DNA from: Candidatus Uhrbacteria bacterium
GTDB taxonomy: Bacteria > Patescibacteriota > Patescibacteriia > JACRJV01
Direction of reading: 5' to 3'
DNA: 54,428 nucleotides
Assembly: GCA_016215325.1 (NCBI GenBank)
Contig: JACRJV010000017.1
Span: 1-54,428, forward strand
Position numbers and translations under genes: made by a program. A model generated the notes under the pieces. That model was not told the DNA's origin, did not search any database, and saw only the letters and a list, made by a program, of their open reading frames with translations. Positions 1 to 9,780 of the stretch are shown here, one piece after another. Numbering within the stretch: position 1 is the first letter of the stretch; the number at the start of each line of letters is the position of its first letter.

Positions 1-27
1 GGAGCAAAAATACTACCACAACACCCC

Positions 28-963
28 GTGATCTTCGTTCCCGGCATCAAAGGATCGGTGCTGGAACGCAATGGCAACACAGTCTGGCTCACGGTTAGTG
101 AGTTGTTGGGCGCGGGGGAGCCACTCACCTGGTCGCCCGATGATGGAGTCACCACTTTACGAGCATTTGATCGGCTCACCATCATCCCATGGCTGGCAGA
201 ATATCGACCGTATTATCAAATCATCGCTCAGCTTGCTTGTACAAAAGATGGGTATGTGTTCCCATACGATTGGCGAGCGCCTCCAGCGCGAAACGCCGAA
301 CAATTCCTTGGACTCGTGAACGCCGTTATTCAAGAAACCGGACAGCGCCCCTCCGTAGTGGCGCACAGCATGGGCGGATTGATTGCGCATACGGTGGTCA
401 AAGAGCATCCGGAAAAATTTAATCGCGTGGTCTATGTTACGGTCCCGTTCGATCCCGGCATCGGATACCTCGATGATCTCACGAATGGCTCGCTGACGGG
501 GGTAAACGCAACGCTATTATCCTCTGATACGTTGTTTACGCACCCGGCCAGTTTCTTATTGTTACCGCATAACGGAACGCATCGCTACCGTGGGAACGAC
601 TTGATGGATGCGGCCGTTTGGAAAAAATTTCGATTGAGCGCGTTTTCGCGTGCGTCCGTGGATGAGCCAGCGTTCCAGAAACTTCTTGATGATACCGTTG
701 CGTATCATCAACGGCTTGATCGACCGACAGAAATCGCCTTGCCAACGCTGCTGGTAGTAGGGACTGGGCACGCAACGGTTTTTGAAATCAACCAGCAAGG
801 AAACCGAGTCATGAAAGACGGGGATGGACGCGTTTGCCGGCAGTGTAGCGCACCCCAGGATCATTTTTTGGCTCTGGAAAAACAATCCACAACACTTCAC
901 CATGGTCAGCAATTGAATGACCCCAAACTTGTGTCGGATATCATGCATTTCTTAACAAAATAG
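28..963 (+). CDS. LCAT-like / alpha-beta hydrolase lipase family protein (may extend upstream of window)
   Basis: ORF 311 aa; VVAHSMGGLIAH nucleophile elbow and MIFVPGIKGSVL N-terminus; GTG start close to the window edge so the 5' end is uncertain. Confidence 0.7.
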   Translation: MIFVPGIKGSVLERNGNTVWLTVSELLGAGEPLTWSPDDGVTTLRAFDRLTIIPWLAEYRPYYQIIAQLACTKDGYVFPYDWRAPPARNAEQFLGLVNAVIQETGQRPSVVAHSMGGLIAHTVVKEHPEKFNRVVYVTVPFDPGIGYLDDLTNGSLTGVNATLLSSDTLFTHPASFLLLPHNGTHRYRGNDLMDAAVWKKFRLSAFSRASVDEPAFQKLLDDTVAYHQRLDRPTEIALPTLLVVGTGHATVFEINQQGNRVMKDGDGRVCRQCSAPQDHFLALEKQSTTLHHGQQLNDPKLVSDIMHFLTK

Positions 964-970
964 GCGAAGG

Positions 971-999
971 TTGCCCTAAATCGGTATTTGTGGTATACT
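971..999 (+). promoter_or_regulatory. sigma70-type promoter for the DUF378-like gene
   Basis: TTGCCC - 17 bp - TATACT upstream of the ORF at 1036. Confidence 0.6.
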
Positions 1000-1035
1000 A
1001 TATAAAGTATTTACCATTTACTCATCTTCACTCGT

Positions 1036-1278
1036 ATGATGAATCATAAGTGCACACCGGCATCGGTAGCCTGGGTACTCCTGATTGTCGGAGGACTCAA
1101 CTGGGGCTTGGTTGGCCTTGGAGGATTCTTTGGTGACAACTGGAATGTTGTTAATCTCCTGTTGGGTAGTTGGCCCAAAGTCGAGTGGATCGTCTATGTG
1201 CTCGTTGGCGTATCTGCCGTTGCGAGCATGATGGGATGCCGATGTAAGACCTGCATGGCAGAAAAGTCTGCGGCATAG
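1036..1278 (+). CDS. DUF378-like small membrane protein
   Basis: 80 aa, 2 TM, LLIVGGLNWGLVGLGGFF motif typical of DUF378; C-terminal CRCKTC. Confidence 0.75.
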   Translation: MMNHKCTPASVAWVLLIVGGLNWGLVGLGGFFGDNWNVVNLLLGSWPKVEWIVYVLVGVSAVASMMGCRCKTCMAEKSAA

Positions 1279-1293
1279 TAGCAATGACGGAAT

Positions 1294-1333
1294 AACACCC
1301 TGGCAGCGGGTGATTTCCGCTCCAGGGTGTTTT
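1294..1333 (+). terminator. Intrinsic terminator-like hairpin
   Basis: AACACCCTGG...CCAGGGTGTTTT with inner AGCGG/CCGCT pairing. Confidence 0.7.
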
Positions 1334-1338
1334 GAATT

Positions 1339-3111
1339 ATGCGCGTGACCACGTGGACAATTTTTCGCGAATACCTTCGATCATTGAAGCGCTATCGGGC
1401 GTTGGTCACCTTCATTGTTGTGATGGTGGCCATCGCTTCGATGATTGAGGTCGCAGTCCCGCTCTTTTATAAGCGGTTTTTTGACGTGCTCTCGGGCCCG
1501 GCAGCTTCCTACACCGTCCTTCGGAACACGATCGTGACGATTGCCATCTTGAACGGTTGTATTTGGCTTTTGTACCGTTTGGCAGCGGCAGGAGAAATTT
1601 ACCTCATGGGCAACATGAATGTCGACCTCATCCAACGGGGGTATGATTATCTGCAATTCCATTCATTCCGGTTTTTCTCCAACAGTTTTGTGGGGTCGTT
1701 GGTGAAGAAAGTCACACGCTTCAATCGCTCCTTTGAAACCATCGAAGATAAGATTCTTTGGAACCTGTACCCGCTGGCGCTGCGCATCATCGCCGTGGTG
1801 GCGGTGCTCTTTACGGTCCATCGGACCATCGCGATCATTCTCTTGATGTGGACGCTGCTTTTTTTGTTCTTTAATTACTGGTTTGCCGTATGGAAGTTGC
1901 CATACGATGAGCGCCGTGCTGCCAAAGATAGCGAAATTACGGGCGTGCTGGCCGATGCCATCACCAATCATAGCAACATTCATTTGTTCTCAGGGTTCCG
2001 ATTTGAGCTTGCCCGGCTCCAGAATGTGGCCAATCAATGGCGCAAGCTACGGGTTTTTACATGGTCGCTCGAGCAGGTTATGGAGTCTGCCCAGTTTGCC
2101 CTGGCCATCTTGGTAGAATTTGGTCTCATGGCATTAGCATTGCGGTATTGGCGCGATGGCTTGCTGGGCGTGGGCACCTTTGTGTTGCTGCAGACATATT
2201 TCATCCAACTGTTTATTCGCCTTTGGGATTTTGGTCGCAATGTGCGCAACATCTACGAAGCTCTCGCTGATGCACGAGAAATGGTCGAAGTCCTCTATAC
2301 ACCGCACGAGATTACTAATGCGCCGGCCGCCAAGATGCTGCGAGTAGAGTCTGGCCACATTGAACTCAAGAAGGTCACGTTCAGTTACCATCAAACGCGC
2401 ACGATCATCCATGGGATCGACCTTGCGATTGCCGGTGGCCAAAAAGTCGCGCTTATTGGTCCGTCGGGGTCTGGCAAATCGACCATCGTTAAGCTGCTCT
2501 TCCGGCTCTACGAAATCGACAGCGGGAAGTTGTTGATTGACGAGCAGAACATTCAAAAAGTCACCCAAGAGAGCTTGCATTCAGCGCTGAGTTTGGTCCC
2601 GCAAGACCCGATCCTTTTCCATCGGACGCTGATGGAAAACATCCGTTACGGCCGGCGCGATGCCACGGATGCTGAGGTGATCCGCGCGGCGACCCTTGCG
2701 CATTGCCATGAATTCATTAACGATTTCCCGAACGGTTACGAAACCTTTGTGGGCGAGCGCGGGGTGAAACTTTCCGGAGGGGAGCGACAGCGTGTCGCCA
2801 TTGCTCGCGCGATTTTACGCGATGCGCCGATCCTGGTGTTGGACGAGGCAACTTCGAGCCTGGATTCGCACTCCGAAGCGCTTATTCAAGATGCGCTCAA
2901 AAATTTGATGCACGGCAAAACCACGATTGTCATTGCCCACCGGTTATCGACGATCCAGCAGATGGATCGGATCGTGGTACTGGATCATGGACGCATTGTG
3001 GAGCAGGGGAGCCACGCGAGTTTGCTTAAGACAAAGGGCAGCATGTATCAAAAGCTCTGGAAGATTCAAGCCGGAGGATTTTTGGTTGACGAAGAGGAAG
3101 AACAGGAGTAG
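1339..3111 (+). CDS. ABC transporter, fused permease/ATP-binding protein
   Basis: 590 aa; N-terminal TM region, Walker A GPSGSGKST, signature LSGGERQRVAIARA, Walker B ILVLDEATSSLD. Confidence 0.93.
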   Translation: MRVTTWTIFREYLRSLKRYRALVTFIVVMVAIASMIEVAVPLFYKRFFDVLSGPAASYTVLRNTIVTIAILNGCIWLLYRLAAAGEIYLMGNMNVDLIQRGYDYLQFHSFRFFSNSFVGSLVKKVTRFNRSFETIEDKILWNLYPLALRIIAVVAVLFTVHRTIAIILLMWTLLFLFFNYWFAVWKLPYDERRAAKDSEITGVLADAITNHSNIHLFSGFRFELARLQNVANQWRKLRVFTWSLEQVMESAQFALAILVEFGLMALALRYWRDGLLGVGTFVLLQTYFIQLFIRLWDFGRNVRNIYEALADAREMVEVLYTPHEITNAPAAKMLRVESGHIELKKVTFSYHQTRTIIHGIDLAIAGGQKVALIGPSGSGKSTIVKLLFRLYEIDSGKLLIDEQNIQKVTQESLHSALSLVPQDPILFHRTLMENIRYGRRDATDAEVIRAATLAHCHEFINDFPNGYETFVGERGVKLSGGERQRVAIARAILRDAPILVLDEATSSLDSHSEALIQDALKNLMHGKTTIVIAHRLSTIQQMDRIVVLDHGRIVEQGSHASLLKTKGSMYQKLWKIQAGGFLVDEEEEQE

Positions 3112-3262
3112 AACGGAGAGGAGGATTCACTTTTTTGGCTGCGGAACTCACGTCCCGATAGGGATCGGGAACGCCCCAACATGCATCATCGACATTCAAC
3201 CGCAGCATGTCGGGGCTCGCTCAAACAGTCCTCGCTCAAAAAAGTGAATACTCCTCTCCGTT
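3112..3262. repeat. ~151-bp structured inverted element, copy 1
   Basis: Outer arms AACGGAGAGGAGGATTCACTTTTTTG / CAAAAAAGTGAATACTCCTCTCCGTT (25 of 26 paired); inner stem CCCCAACATGC/GCATGTCGGGG; shares core motifs with 31704-31852. Confidence 0.85.
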
Positions 3263-3280
3263 CATTTGTTGGGAGTTGAT

Positions 3281-3898
3281 ATGGAGGATTGGAAGGCGCA
3301 GTATCGCAATTTCGCGCTGCAGGAAAAATTACTTCGGCAGCTTTTTGTTGACCGTTTTCCCGGCGATGAGTCCCGCCTTGTGGCTGCCCTGGAACTGGCA
3401 AAGAAAGCCCACAAGGGGCAAAAGCGCGATGAGGGGGACCCATATGTGATCCATCCGATTCGAGCGGCCCGGTATTTGGCCGAACACCTAAAGGAGCGCG
3501 ATCATGAAGTTATTATGGCCATGATCTTACATGATGTGGTGGAAGATACCACCGTCACGCTTGAGCAGATTCGCCAGCGGTTTGGTGATCGCGTTGCCCA
3601 ACTTGTTGATTCGGTCACCCGGCCACGCGCCAACGATGAGACAGAAGAAGAAAAGTTGACCAGCAAACCTCGGAACTATCAAAAGGTGCTTTCATCCGGC
3701 AACGAGACAATTCGAATCAAGGCTGCCGATATTTTGGATAACATGCGTTCCTGGGAAAATACCAAAGAGCAAACGCGCAAGAGTCCAAAAATATCGCGGT
3801 GGCTTGATGAGGCGCACCGGTATTATTTTGAAATCGGCTGCCGCGCCGGCGGGACAGTAGAGCAAGAGATGCGCCAGATTGCCGCGATGTTCAATTAA
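3281..3898 (+). CDS. HD-domain (RelA/SpoT hydrolase-like) protein
   Basis: AHKGQKRDEGDPYVIHPIRAA and ILHDVVEDT motifs; ATG at 3281 within the ORF starting 3266. Confidence 0.85.
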   Translation: MEDWKAQYRNFALQEKLLRQLFVDRFPGDESRLVAALELAKKAHKGQKRDEGDPYVIHPIRAARYLAEHLKERDHEVIMAMILHDVVEDTTVTLEQIRQRFGDRVAQLVDSVTRPRANDETEEEKLTSKPRNYQKVLSSGNETIRIKAADILDNMRSWENTKEQTRKSPKISRWLDEAHRYYFEIGCRAGGTVEQEMRQIAAMFN

Positions 3899-3899
3899 T

Positions 3900-3942
3900 A
3901 TTCTTTACCTCCTTATCTCTTCATCTCTTTATCTCCTTGGTT
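3900..3942. repeat. ATCTCTTCATCTCTTTATCTCC word repeat overlapping the rlmN 3' end
   Basis: Tandem-like pyrimidine words; related stretches at 8203, 11873, 14489, 25153 and 32987. Confidence 0.6.
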
Positions 3943-5037
3943 TGTCACGAGCTGTCCGCAAGCTGCTGCAATATCGTCTCCCATTGTTTTGCGGATCGTG
4001 GCGATTATGTGCTTCGCATGGAGAGCGGCTACAAAGCGTTCGGCGGCGCTTTGCGTAGAGCGGTTGAATTGCGCGCCCGTCGTATTGTAAGGGATGAGAT
4101 TCACTTTTACTTGCCCAATCCCGTTGACAAATTTTGCGAGCTTGTTCGCATGCTTTTCGTCATCATTGACGCCCGAAAGAAGAACATATTCAAATGTGAG
4201 ATGATGTCGGCGATTGTCGAATTTTTTTAAATAGCGCCGACTCCAATCAGAAAGTTTGACAAGAAAATCGTCGTATGAGGTAGGAACGATCGCCTTGCGG
4301 GTTGTGGCATCCGCGCTATGCAGACTCACCGCCAGGCGGACATGGGGCCATTGGCGGTCTTCTAAAAGCCGGTCTAATTGGGGGAGAAGCCCAACAGTTG
4401 AAACGGTGATATGCGTTGGGCCGATGTCGGTAAACTCAAGGATCGTGCGGACTGCCTCTTTGACGGAATCGTAATTGGCAAGCGGTTCGCCCATGCCCAT
4501 GAATACGATATTGCTGATTCTCTTGCGTCCCGTTGGAAGACCCTGGGGGCTGCCATCTTCGTTCTCGTCATCCACTTCCATTGTCTCATGTGAAGCCCAT
4601 TCAAAGGAGTGCTGTTGGAGATAGATATTCCAAAATCGATATTGGTCGACGATTTCATCGCAGGTAAGATTGCGGATAAATCCCATGGTGCCAGTTGCGC
4701 AAAATGCGCAGCGCATCGCGCACCCCACTTGGCTGGACACACAAATGGTCCACTGGCCGCGGCGGTTTTGCATGAGCACTGATTCGATTAATTTTTTGTC
4801 TGACAATTCTAGAATCGCTTTTACCGTGTCACCGTGAGCGCTTTTGAGTACGGTATGGGCAGCGACGCTCATCCAGGGTAGGTTCTGCTCCAGTTTCGCC
4901 CGCGATGCCGATGGCAGGGTACTCACAGCAATCCAACCACCTAATCGATGATCGAATACGGCCTTCTGGATTTGATCCCAACGGAATGAGGGTTCGTTGG
5001 GGAACAGCGCTTGGTACTGTTGTCGTCGGGTTTGCAT
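3913..5037 (-). CDS. rlmN: 23S rRNA (adenine2503-C2)-methyltransferase RlmN
   Basis: 374 aa; radical SAM CAFCATGTMGFIRNL, FMGMGEPLANYD. Confidence 0.95.
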   Translation of the reverse strand: MQTRRQQYQALFPNEPSFRWDQIQKAVFDHRLGGWIAVSTLPSASRAKLEQNLPWMSVAAHTVLKSAHGDTVKAILELSDKKLIESVLMQNRRGQWTICVSSQVGCAMRCAFCATGTMGFIRNLTCDEIVDQYRFWNIYLQQHSFEWASHETMEVDDENEDGSPQGLPTGRKRISNIVFMGMGEPLANYDSVKEAVRTILEFTDIGPTHITVSTVGLLPQLDRLLEDRQWPHVRLAVSLHSADATTRKAIVPTSYDDFLVKLSDWSRRYLKKFDNRRHHLTFEYVLLSGVNDDEKHANKLAKFVNGIGQVKVNLIPYNTTGAQFNRSTQSAAERFVAALHAKHIIATIRKTMGDDIAAACGQLVTNQGDKEMKR

Positions 5038-5132
5038 AGATCATCAGATTTTAACATCCGCTGATTGGATAGTCAAAGCCCGTTGTTCGTCTGTGCAAGA
5101 TTTGATACAGTACAGTCACTGTGTACAACGAT

Positions 5133-5167
5133 CTCCTCACCCTAACCCTCTCCCCATGGGAGAGGGG
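5133..5167. repeat. CTCACCCTAACCCTCTCCC palindromic repeat
   Basis: CCCTCTCCCCATGGGAGAGGG palindrome; related unit at 47634-47705. Confidence 0.75.
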
Positions 5168-5182
5168 ACACTCATATAGTCT

Positions 5183-6514
5183 ATGCATTCTCACAAAGCC
5201 TGGGTCGTTACCGTAGACATGGGATATGGCCACCAACGGGCAACGTATCCCTTGCGCGACATTGCGTACAAGGATATTGTCACCGCCAATCATTATCCAG
5301 GCATGCCCAAATCGGATCGCGAGTTGTGGCAAAAGAGCCAATATTGGTACGAAGCAGTTTCTCGTTTTAAGCAGGTTCCGATGTTGGGAGAGCGCGTCTT
5401 TAGCTTGTATGATCATCTCCAAGAGATTGAGAATTTTTACCCAAAACGTGACCTTTCCGCTCCGACATTATTACTCAAAGAAACCGATCGGATCATTCGA
5501 AGGGGGTGGGGCAAGCACTTGATTCATCAGCTGAACAAAAGAAATCTCCCCCTTGTGACATCTTTTTTTACCACCGCCCACATGGCGGATATCCACGGAT
5601 ATAAAGGACCGATTTATTGTATCATCACGGACGCGGACATGAGCCGGAGTTGGGTTGCCGTTAAGCCCAAAGAGAGTCGTATCCAGTATTTTGCACCGAC
5701 CTATCGCGTGGTTGACCGACTCAAGCTCTATGGCGTTGCCGAAGAGCGGATCGTGCTCACCGGATTCCCTTTGCCCAAGGAGAACAGCGGAGGCGCGCAT
5801 GAGCTCCAATTAATCAAACGGGATTTACTCGATCGTCTGCCCAACCTGGATACGCGACGGCGGTACGTCGAACAATATCATCGGACGCTCAAAGAGCAAC
5901 TGGGGGCCCACCCCAAAAAGAAATCACCGCATCCGCTCACTGTGGCGTTCGCCATTGGGGGGGCTGGCGCGCAAAAAGAAATTGCGTGGACGATCATGCA
6001 AAGCCTACGCCAAGCGATTATTGATCATCGATTACGTCTTGTCGTCGTGGCCGGCGTACGGAAAGAATTGAAGGATGAATATGATCAGAATGTCCGCGAT
6101 TTAGGACTCACGAGTCTCGATGGAATATGGGTTCAGGTTCTGTATACGAAAGATAAGTTTTCGTATTTTGAAAAATTCAACAGGTTACTGCGCACGACAG
6201 ACGTATTATGGACAAAACCCAGTGAGCTCTGCTTCTATACGGCGATGGGTTTACCGATTATTATGGCGCCAGCGGTGGGCAGCCAAGAGAAGTTTAACAA
6301 GCTTTGGATGAAGAGTTTGGCGGCTGGCATTGCCCAGCAAGATCCGCACTACGCCAATGAATGGCTGTTTGATTGGCTGGAAAGCGGCTGGCTGGCCGAG
6401 GCGGCAGTGCAGGGGTTCCTCGAAGCCCCAAAGTACGGTACCTTTAACATAGAGCGTATTATTCGTGAGCACCCTGAACAGATAAAAGCAGTTCGGACGG
6501 TGCTCCAATATTAA
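5183..6514 (+). CDS. MGDG synthase / GT28-like glycosyltransferase family protein
   Basis: 443 aa; VVTVDMGYGHQRA N-terminus, two-domain layout with AFAIGGAGAQKE. Confidence 0.55.
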   Translation: MHSHKAWVVTVDMGYGHQRATYPLRDIAYKDIVTANHYPGMPKSDRELWQKSQYWYEAVSRFKQVPMLGERVFSLYDHLQEIENFYPKRDLSAPTLLLKETDRIIRRGWGKHLIHQLNKRNLPLVTSFFTTAHMADIHGYKGPIYCIITDADMSRSWVAVKPKESRIQYFAPTYRVVDRLKLYGVAEERIVLTGFPLPKENSGGAHELQLIKRDLLDRLPNLDTRRRYVEQYHRTLKEQLGAHPKKKSPHPLTVAFAIGGAGAQKEIAWTIMQSLRQAIIDHRLRLVVVAGVRKELKDEYDQNVRDLGLTSLDGIWVQVLYTKDKFSYFEKFNRLLRTTDVLWTKPSELCFYTAMGLPIIMAPAVGSQEKFNKLWMKSLAAGIAQQDPHYANEWLFDWLESGWLAEAAVQGFLEAPKYGTFNIERIIREHPEQIKAVRTVLQY

Positions 6515-6521
6515 TTTTTTT

Positions 6522-7424
6522 ATGTCCAACAGCGAACTCATGGCGTATATCGCTAAACAGAAGAGCGCAGGGGTAGCGCCAGAGGAGATTGTGAAGAATT
6601 TAAAGAGTGTTGGTTGGAGTGACCAGGATATCAATGAGGCAATGGGTGGCGGTGTTGAGCAAGCAGAACCCGCCGGGACCAAGCCGAATATGGCGCTAAA
6701 AGGCGTATTCGATCTGCTCAAAGAAACGTGGGGGCAATTTATGATGCAATGGAAAACATTACTCGGCATCTCGCTTTTCCCTACAGTGGTGGGAATTGTT
6801 CTGGGCATCCCGTTATTTGCCATCGAATTTATTTCGGGGTTTTCTGAATCCCCCGATAGTGGAATGCAGACGATAAGCGGATTTATTGAGCTGGCTATCC
6901 GACTGATCGTTGCCGGTATTGGAATCTGGGCTCAAATCGCTCTTATTATGGCGAGTGTAAACCCCGCCATGGGAGCGCGTCAGGCGTTGAAACAATCATA
7001 CCGTTTATTGCCCGCCTATGCCTGGATTGCTCTACTCGTTTCCCTCGGCTCAATAGCGGGGACCTTATTGTTTATCATCCCGGGTGTTATCGTTTCGGTG
7101 TGGTGGATGTTTTCGCATTATGTCCTGGTGGGCGAACACCTACGCGGCACCAAAGCGCTGGGTCGTAGCCGTGCGTATGTCCGGGGGCGATGGTGGAAGG
7201 TTGTCGGCCGAATGATTGGATTTGGTGTACTAATGGTCGCACCAATCCTGCTGGTCATCGCGTTCGGTGGGTGGTTGTACTTCAGTGGGATAACCGGAGT
7301 TCCCATTGTTGTTAGTATCATTGTCGGTGTTGTATTGTTGATGGCCTATTCAGTTTTTGCCGGTCCATTTGGGATCCTTTACGTTTCTGCATTATATCGA
7401 TCTCTAAAACAACAGATAGTATAA
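6522..7424 (+). CDS. Multi-pass membrane protein with N-terminal UBA-like helical segment
   Basis: 300 aa; [41 protein letters not shown] followed by several TM helices. Confidence 0.6.
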   Translation: MSNSELMAYIAKQKSAGVAPEEIVKNLKSVGWSDQDINEAMGGGVEQAEPAGTKPNMALKGVFDLLKETWGQFMMQWKTLLGISLFPTVVGIVLGIPLFAIEFISGFSESPDSGMQTISGFIELAIRLIVAGIGIWAQIALIMASVNPAMGARQALKQSYRLLPAYAWIALLVSLGSIAGTLLFIIPGVIVSVWWMFSHYVLVGEHLRGTKALGRSRAYVRGRWWKVVGRMIGFGVLMVAPILLVIAFGGWLYFSGITGVPIVVSIIVGVVLLMAYSVFAGPFGILYVSALYRSLKQQIV

Positions 7425-7429
7425 CCATA

Positions 7430-8767
7430 TTGCGTATGAACCATTTGATCAAGGAGCTCCGTGCCCGTGAAATTCTCGATTCGCGCGGGAATCCGACGGT
7501 TGAGGTTGATTGCGTTTTGGATGATGGATCGGTCGGACGTGCATCCGTACCATCGGGGGCATCAACAGGCAAACATGAAGTAGTGGAGTTGCGTGATAAC
7601 AATCCAAAGCGATATGGAGGGAAGGGCGTGCAAACCGCTGTCCGCAATGTGACGGCATTGGCGCGGCTACTGCGGGGCGTCGATGCCTTTGATCAGGATG
7701 CCGTGGATGAGGCAATGATTGCAGGTGATGGAACAGAAAACAAATCGAGGCTAGGAGCGAATGCCATCCTGGGAGTTTCGATGGCAGTACTCAAAGCCCA
7801 TGCTGCGAGCGTGAAGTTGCCATTGTATCGACTGATCGCGCAACTGTATCGACCGCGTCAAACACATTGGACTATGCCGGTGCCCATGATGAATATCATC
7901 AATGGTGGTGCACATGCGGATTTTGGCGCAGACTTCCAGGAATTCATGATTTTGCCCGTAGGCGCCAAGACAATGGCCGATGCCGTCCGTATGGGGGCAG
8001 AGGTATTCCATACTCTCAAGGGGGTGCTCAAAAAGAAGGGGTTAAACACAGGAGTGGGGGATGAGGGAGGGTTTGCGCCCACGGTCCACCGCAACAGCGA
8101 TGCTCCAACGATGATAATGAAAGCAATCACATTGGCGGGATACAAACCTGGAAAGGATATTGCCTTGGGTTTGGACGCGGCAGCGAGTGAATTCTTTGTG
8201 ACAGGAGATAAAGAGATAAAGACACGAAGAGATAAAGAAGGCGGATATTATGATTTGAAGCGGGATGACAAGAAGATGAATTCGTTACAACTGATCAAGT
8301 ATTATCAAAATTGGGTAAAGAAATTCCCGTTTGTCACTATTGAAGATCCGTTGAGCGAGGATGATTGGCAACATTGGCCGGAGTTTACTAATACGCTTGG
8401 TAAGCAAGTGCAGGTGGTCGGTGATGACATTTTTGTCACCAATACCAGGCTGCTTGAACGGGGGATTGCTGCCGGGGCGGCGAATGCCATCCTTATCAAA
8501 GTAAACCAAATCGGGACGATCACCGAAACGGTTCGAGCCGTTGACATGGCTGCACGGGCGGGCTGGCACGCGATTGTTTCTCATCGATCGGGCGAAACCG
8601 AAGATACCACTATCGCAGATCTTGTCGTAGGGTTGGGTACAGGCCAAATTAAAACAGGATCGCTCTCGCGTACCGAACGCACGGCAAAATATAATCAACT
8701 CATGCGGATTGAAGAAGATCTGGGGAAGAAAGCTTATTATCCAGGCAGAGAAGCGCTCCGATATTAA
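7430..8767 (+). CDS. eno: Enolase
   Basis: [42 protein letters not shown] probably at 7436. Confidence 0.97.
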   Translation: MRMNHLIKELRAREILDSRGNPTVEVDCVLDDGSVGRASVPSGASTGKHEVVELRDNNPKRYGGKGVQTAVRNVTALARLLRGVDAFDQDAVDEAMIAGDGTENKSRLGANAILGVSMAVLKAHAASVKLPLYRLIAQLYRPRQTHWTMPVPMMNIINGGAHADFGADFQEFMILPVGAKTMADAVRMGAEVFHTLKGVLKKKGLNTGVGDEGGFAPTVHRNSDAPTMIMKAITLAGYKPGKDIALGLDAAASEFFVTGDKEIKTRRDKEGGYYDLKRDDKKMNSLQLIKYYQNWVKKFPFVTIEDPLSEDDWQHWPEFTNTLGKQVQVVGDDIFVTNTRLLERGIAAGAANAILIKVNQIGTITETVRAVDMAARAGWHAIVSHRSGETEDTTIADLVVGLGTGQIKTGSLSRTERTAKYNQLMRIEEDLGKKAYYPGREALRY

Positions 8768-8850
8768 ATTTTCAATACCCAATTCCTAATGAAATGTACA
8801 ATGTTGAACGTCAAAAATCGTATTGAAAATTTGTAATTAGAAATTTTCGT
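8766..8850. repeat. Inverted word-repeat spacer
   Basis: Perfect 13-bp arms AAATTTTCAATAC (8766-8778) / GTATTGAAAATTT (8820-8832) plus AATTCCTAAT/ATTAGAAATT words. Confidence 0.75.
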
Positions 8851-8853
8851 GGT

Positions 8854-9744
8854 ATGTGGTTGCCCATCGTCGTTGTCGCACATCTGCTGAACGCCAGCGT
8901 TTTTATTGTCGACAAAGTGATGCTCGGGAAGACCATCAAAAACCCGACAGTGTACGCCGTTATTATTGGGCTCTTGAGCGCCGTGGTCATGTTGTTGCTG
9001 CCGCTGGCTCCCTCGATCCCATCGCCGATGCTTTTATTGGAAGATATTGCTTCGGGCGCTGCACTTATTTTGGCCTTGATTACTTTTTTCGGAGCGCTCA
9101 AGCGCCTAGAGGCCAGTCGTTTGATCCCATTTGTGGGGGCCATGATCCCGCTGACCACATTTATTGCTTCGTTCCACGTTCTTGGGGAGAGGCTCTCCCT
9201 GCAGGAGGGGATCGCATTTATTTTGCTCGTCGGTGGCGGTGTCTTCATTACGCTTGATCCTCAACATCCGAACACCAAGAATACATTGAAAGGATGGATA
9301 CTTGCGGTGGCATCGGTGATTTTTTTCACCGCTTCGTTTGTGAGCATGAAGCACTTGTTTAACAATCAGGCGTTTTGGAGCGCATTCATCTGGAGCCGGT
9401 TGGGATCATTTCTTGTTGCCGTTATACTGTTGGGCAGTGGTGTGTTGCGGCGAGAGATTGTCGCGACCATCCACCGACTCCCATTCAAACAGGCGGCAGC
9501 TTTTTTAGGCAATCAGGCGCTCGGGGCCGCTGCCTTTATTCTTTTGAATATTGCGATTAAGCTTGCGCCATCGGTGACCATTGTTAATGCTCTCCAATCT
9601 GTTCAGTATGTGTTTGTATTGCTTTTTGCAATTATTGCATCCCTGAAGAGGCCGACATTGCTCAAAGAACGCATTACGCCCTTGATCATTACCGAAAAAG
9701 TCTTAGCGATCATCTTGATTGCCGAGGGGCTCTACCTGTTATAG
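8854..9744 (+). CDS. EamA/DMT-family transporter
   Basis: 296 aa, ~10 TM, two EamA-like halves. Confidence 0.75.
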   Translation: MWLPIVVVAHLLNASVFIVDKVMLGKTIKNPTVYAVIIGLLSAVVMLLLPLAPSIPSPMLLLEDIASGAALILALITFFGALKRLEASRLIPFVGAMIPLTTFIASFHVLGERLSLQEGIAFILLVGGGVFITLDPQHPNTKNTLKGWILAVASVIFFTASFVSMKHLFNNQAFWSAFIWSRLGSFLVAVILLGSGVLRREIVATIHRLPFKQAAAFLGNQALGAAAFILLNIAIKLAPSVTIVNALQSVQYVFVLLFAIIASLKRPTLLKERITPLIITEKVLAIILIAEGLYLL

Positions 9745-9780
9745 TCATTGTCATCGTTAATTTCGTGGCCCCATCATTGT

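Noticed and set aside
3026-3208. 60-aa minus-strand ORF reading through the structured element, and 3186-3443
   Set aside because: Products are translations of the inverted element and antisense of flanking genes; no SD.
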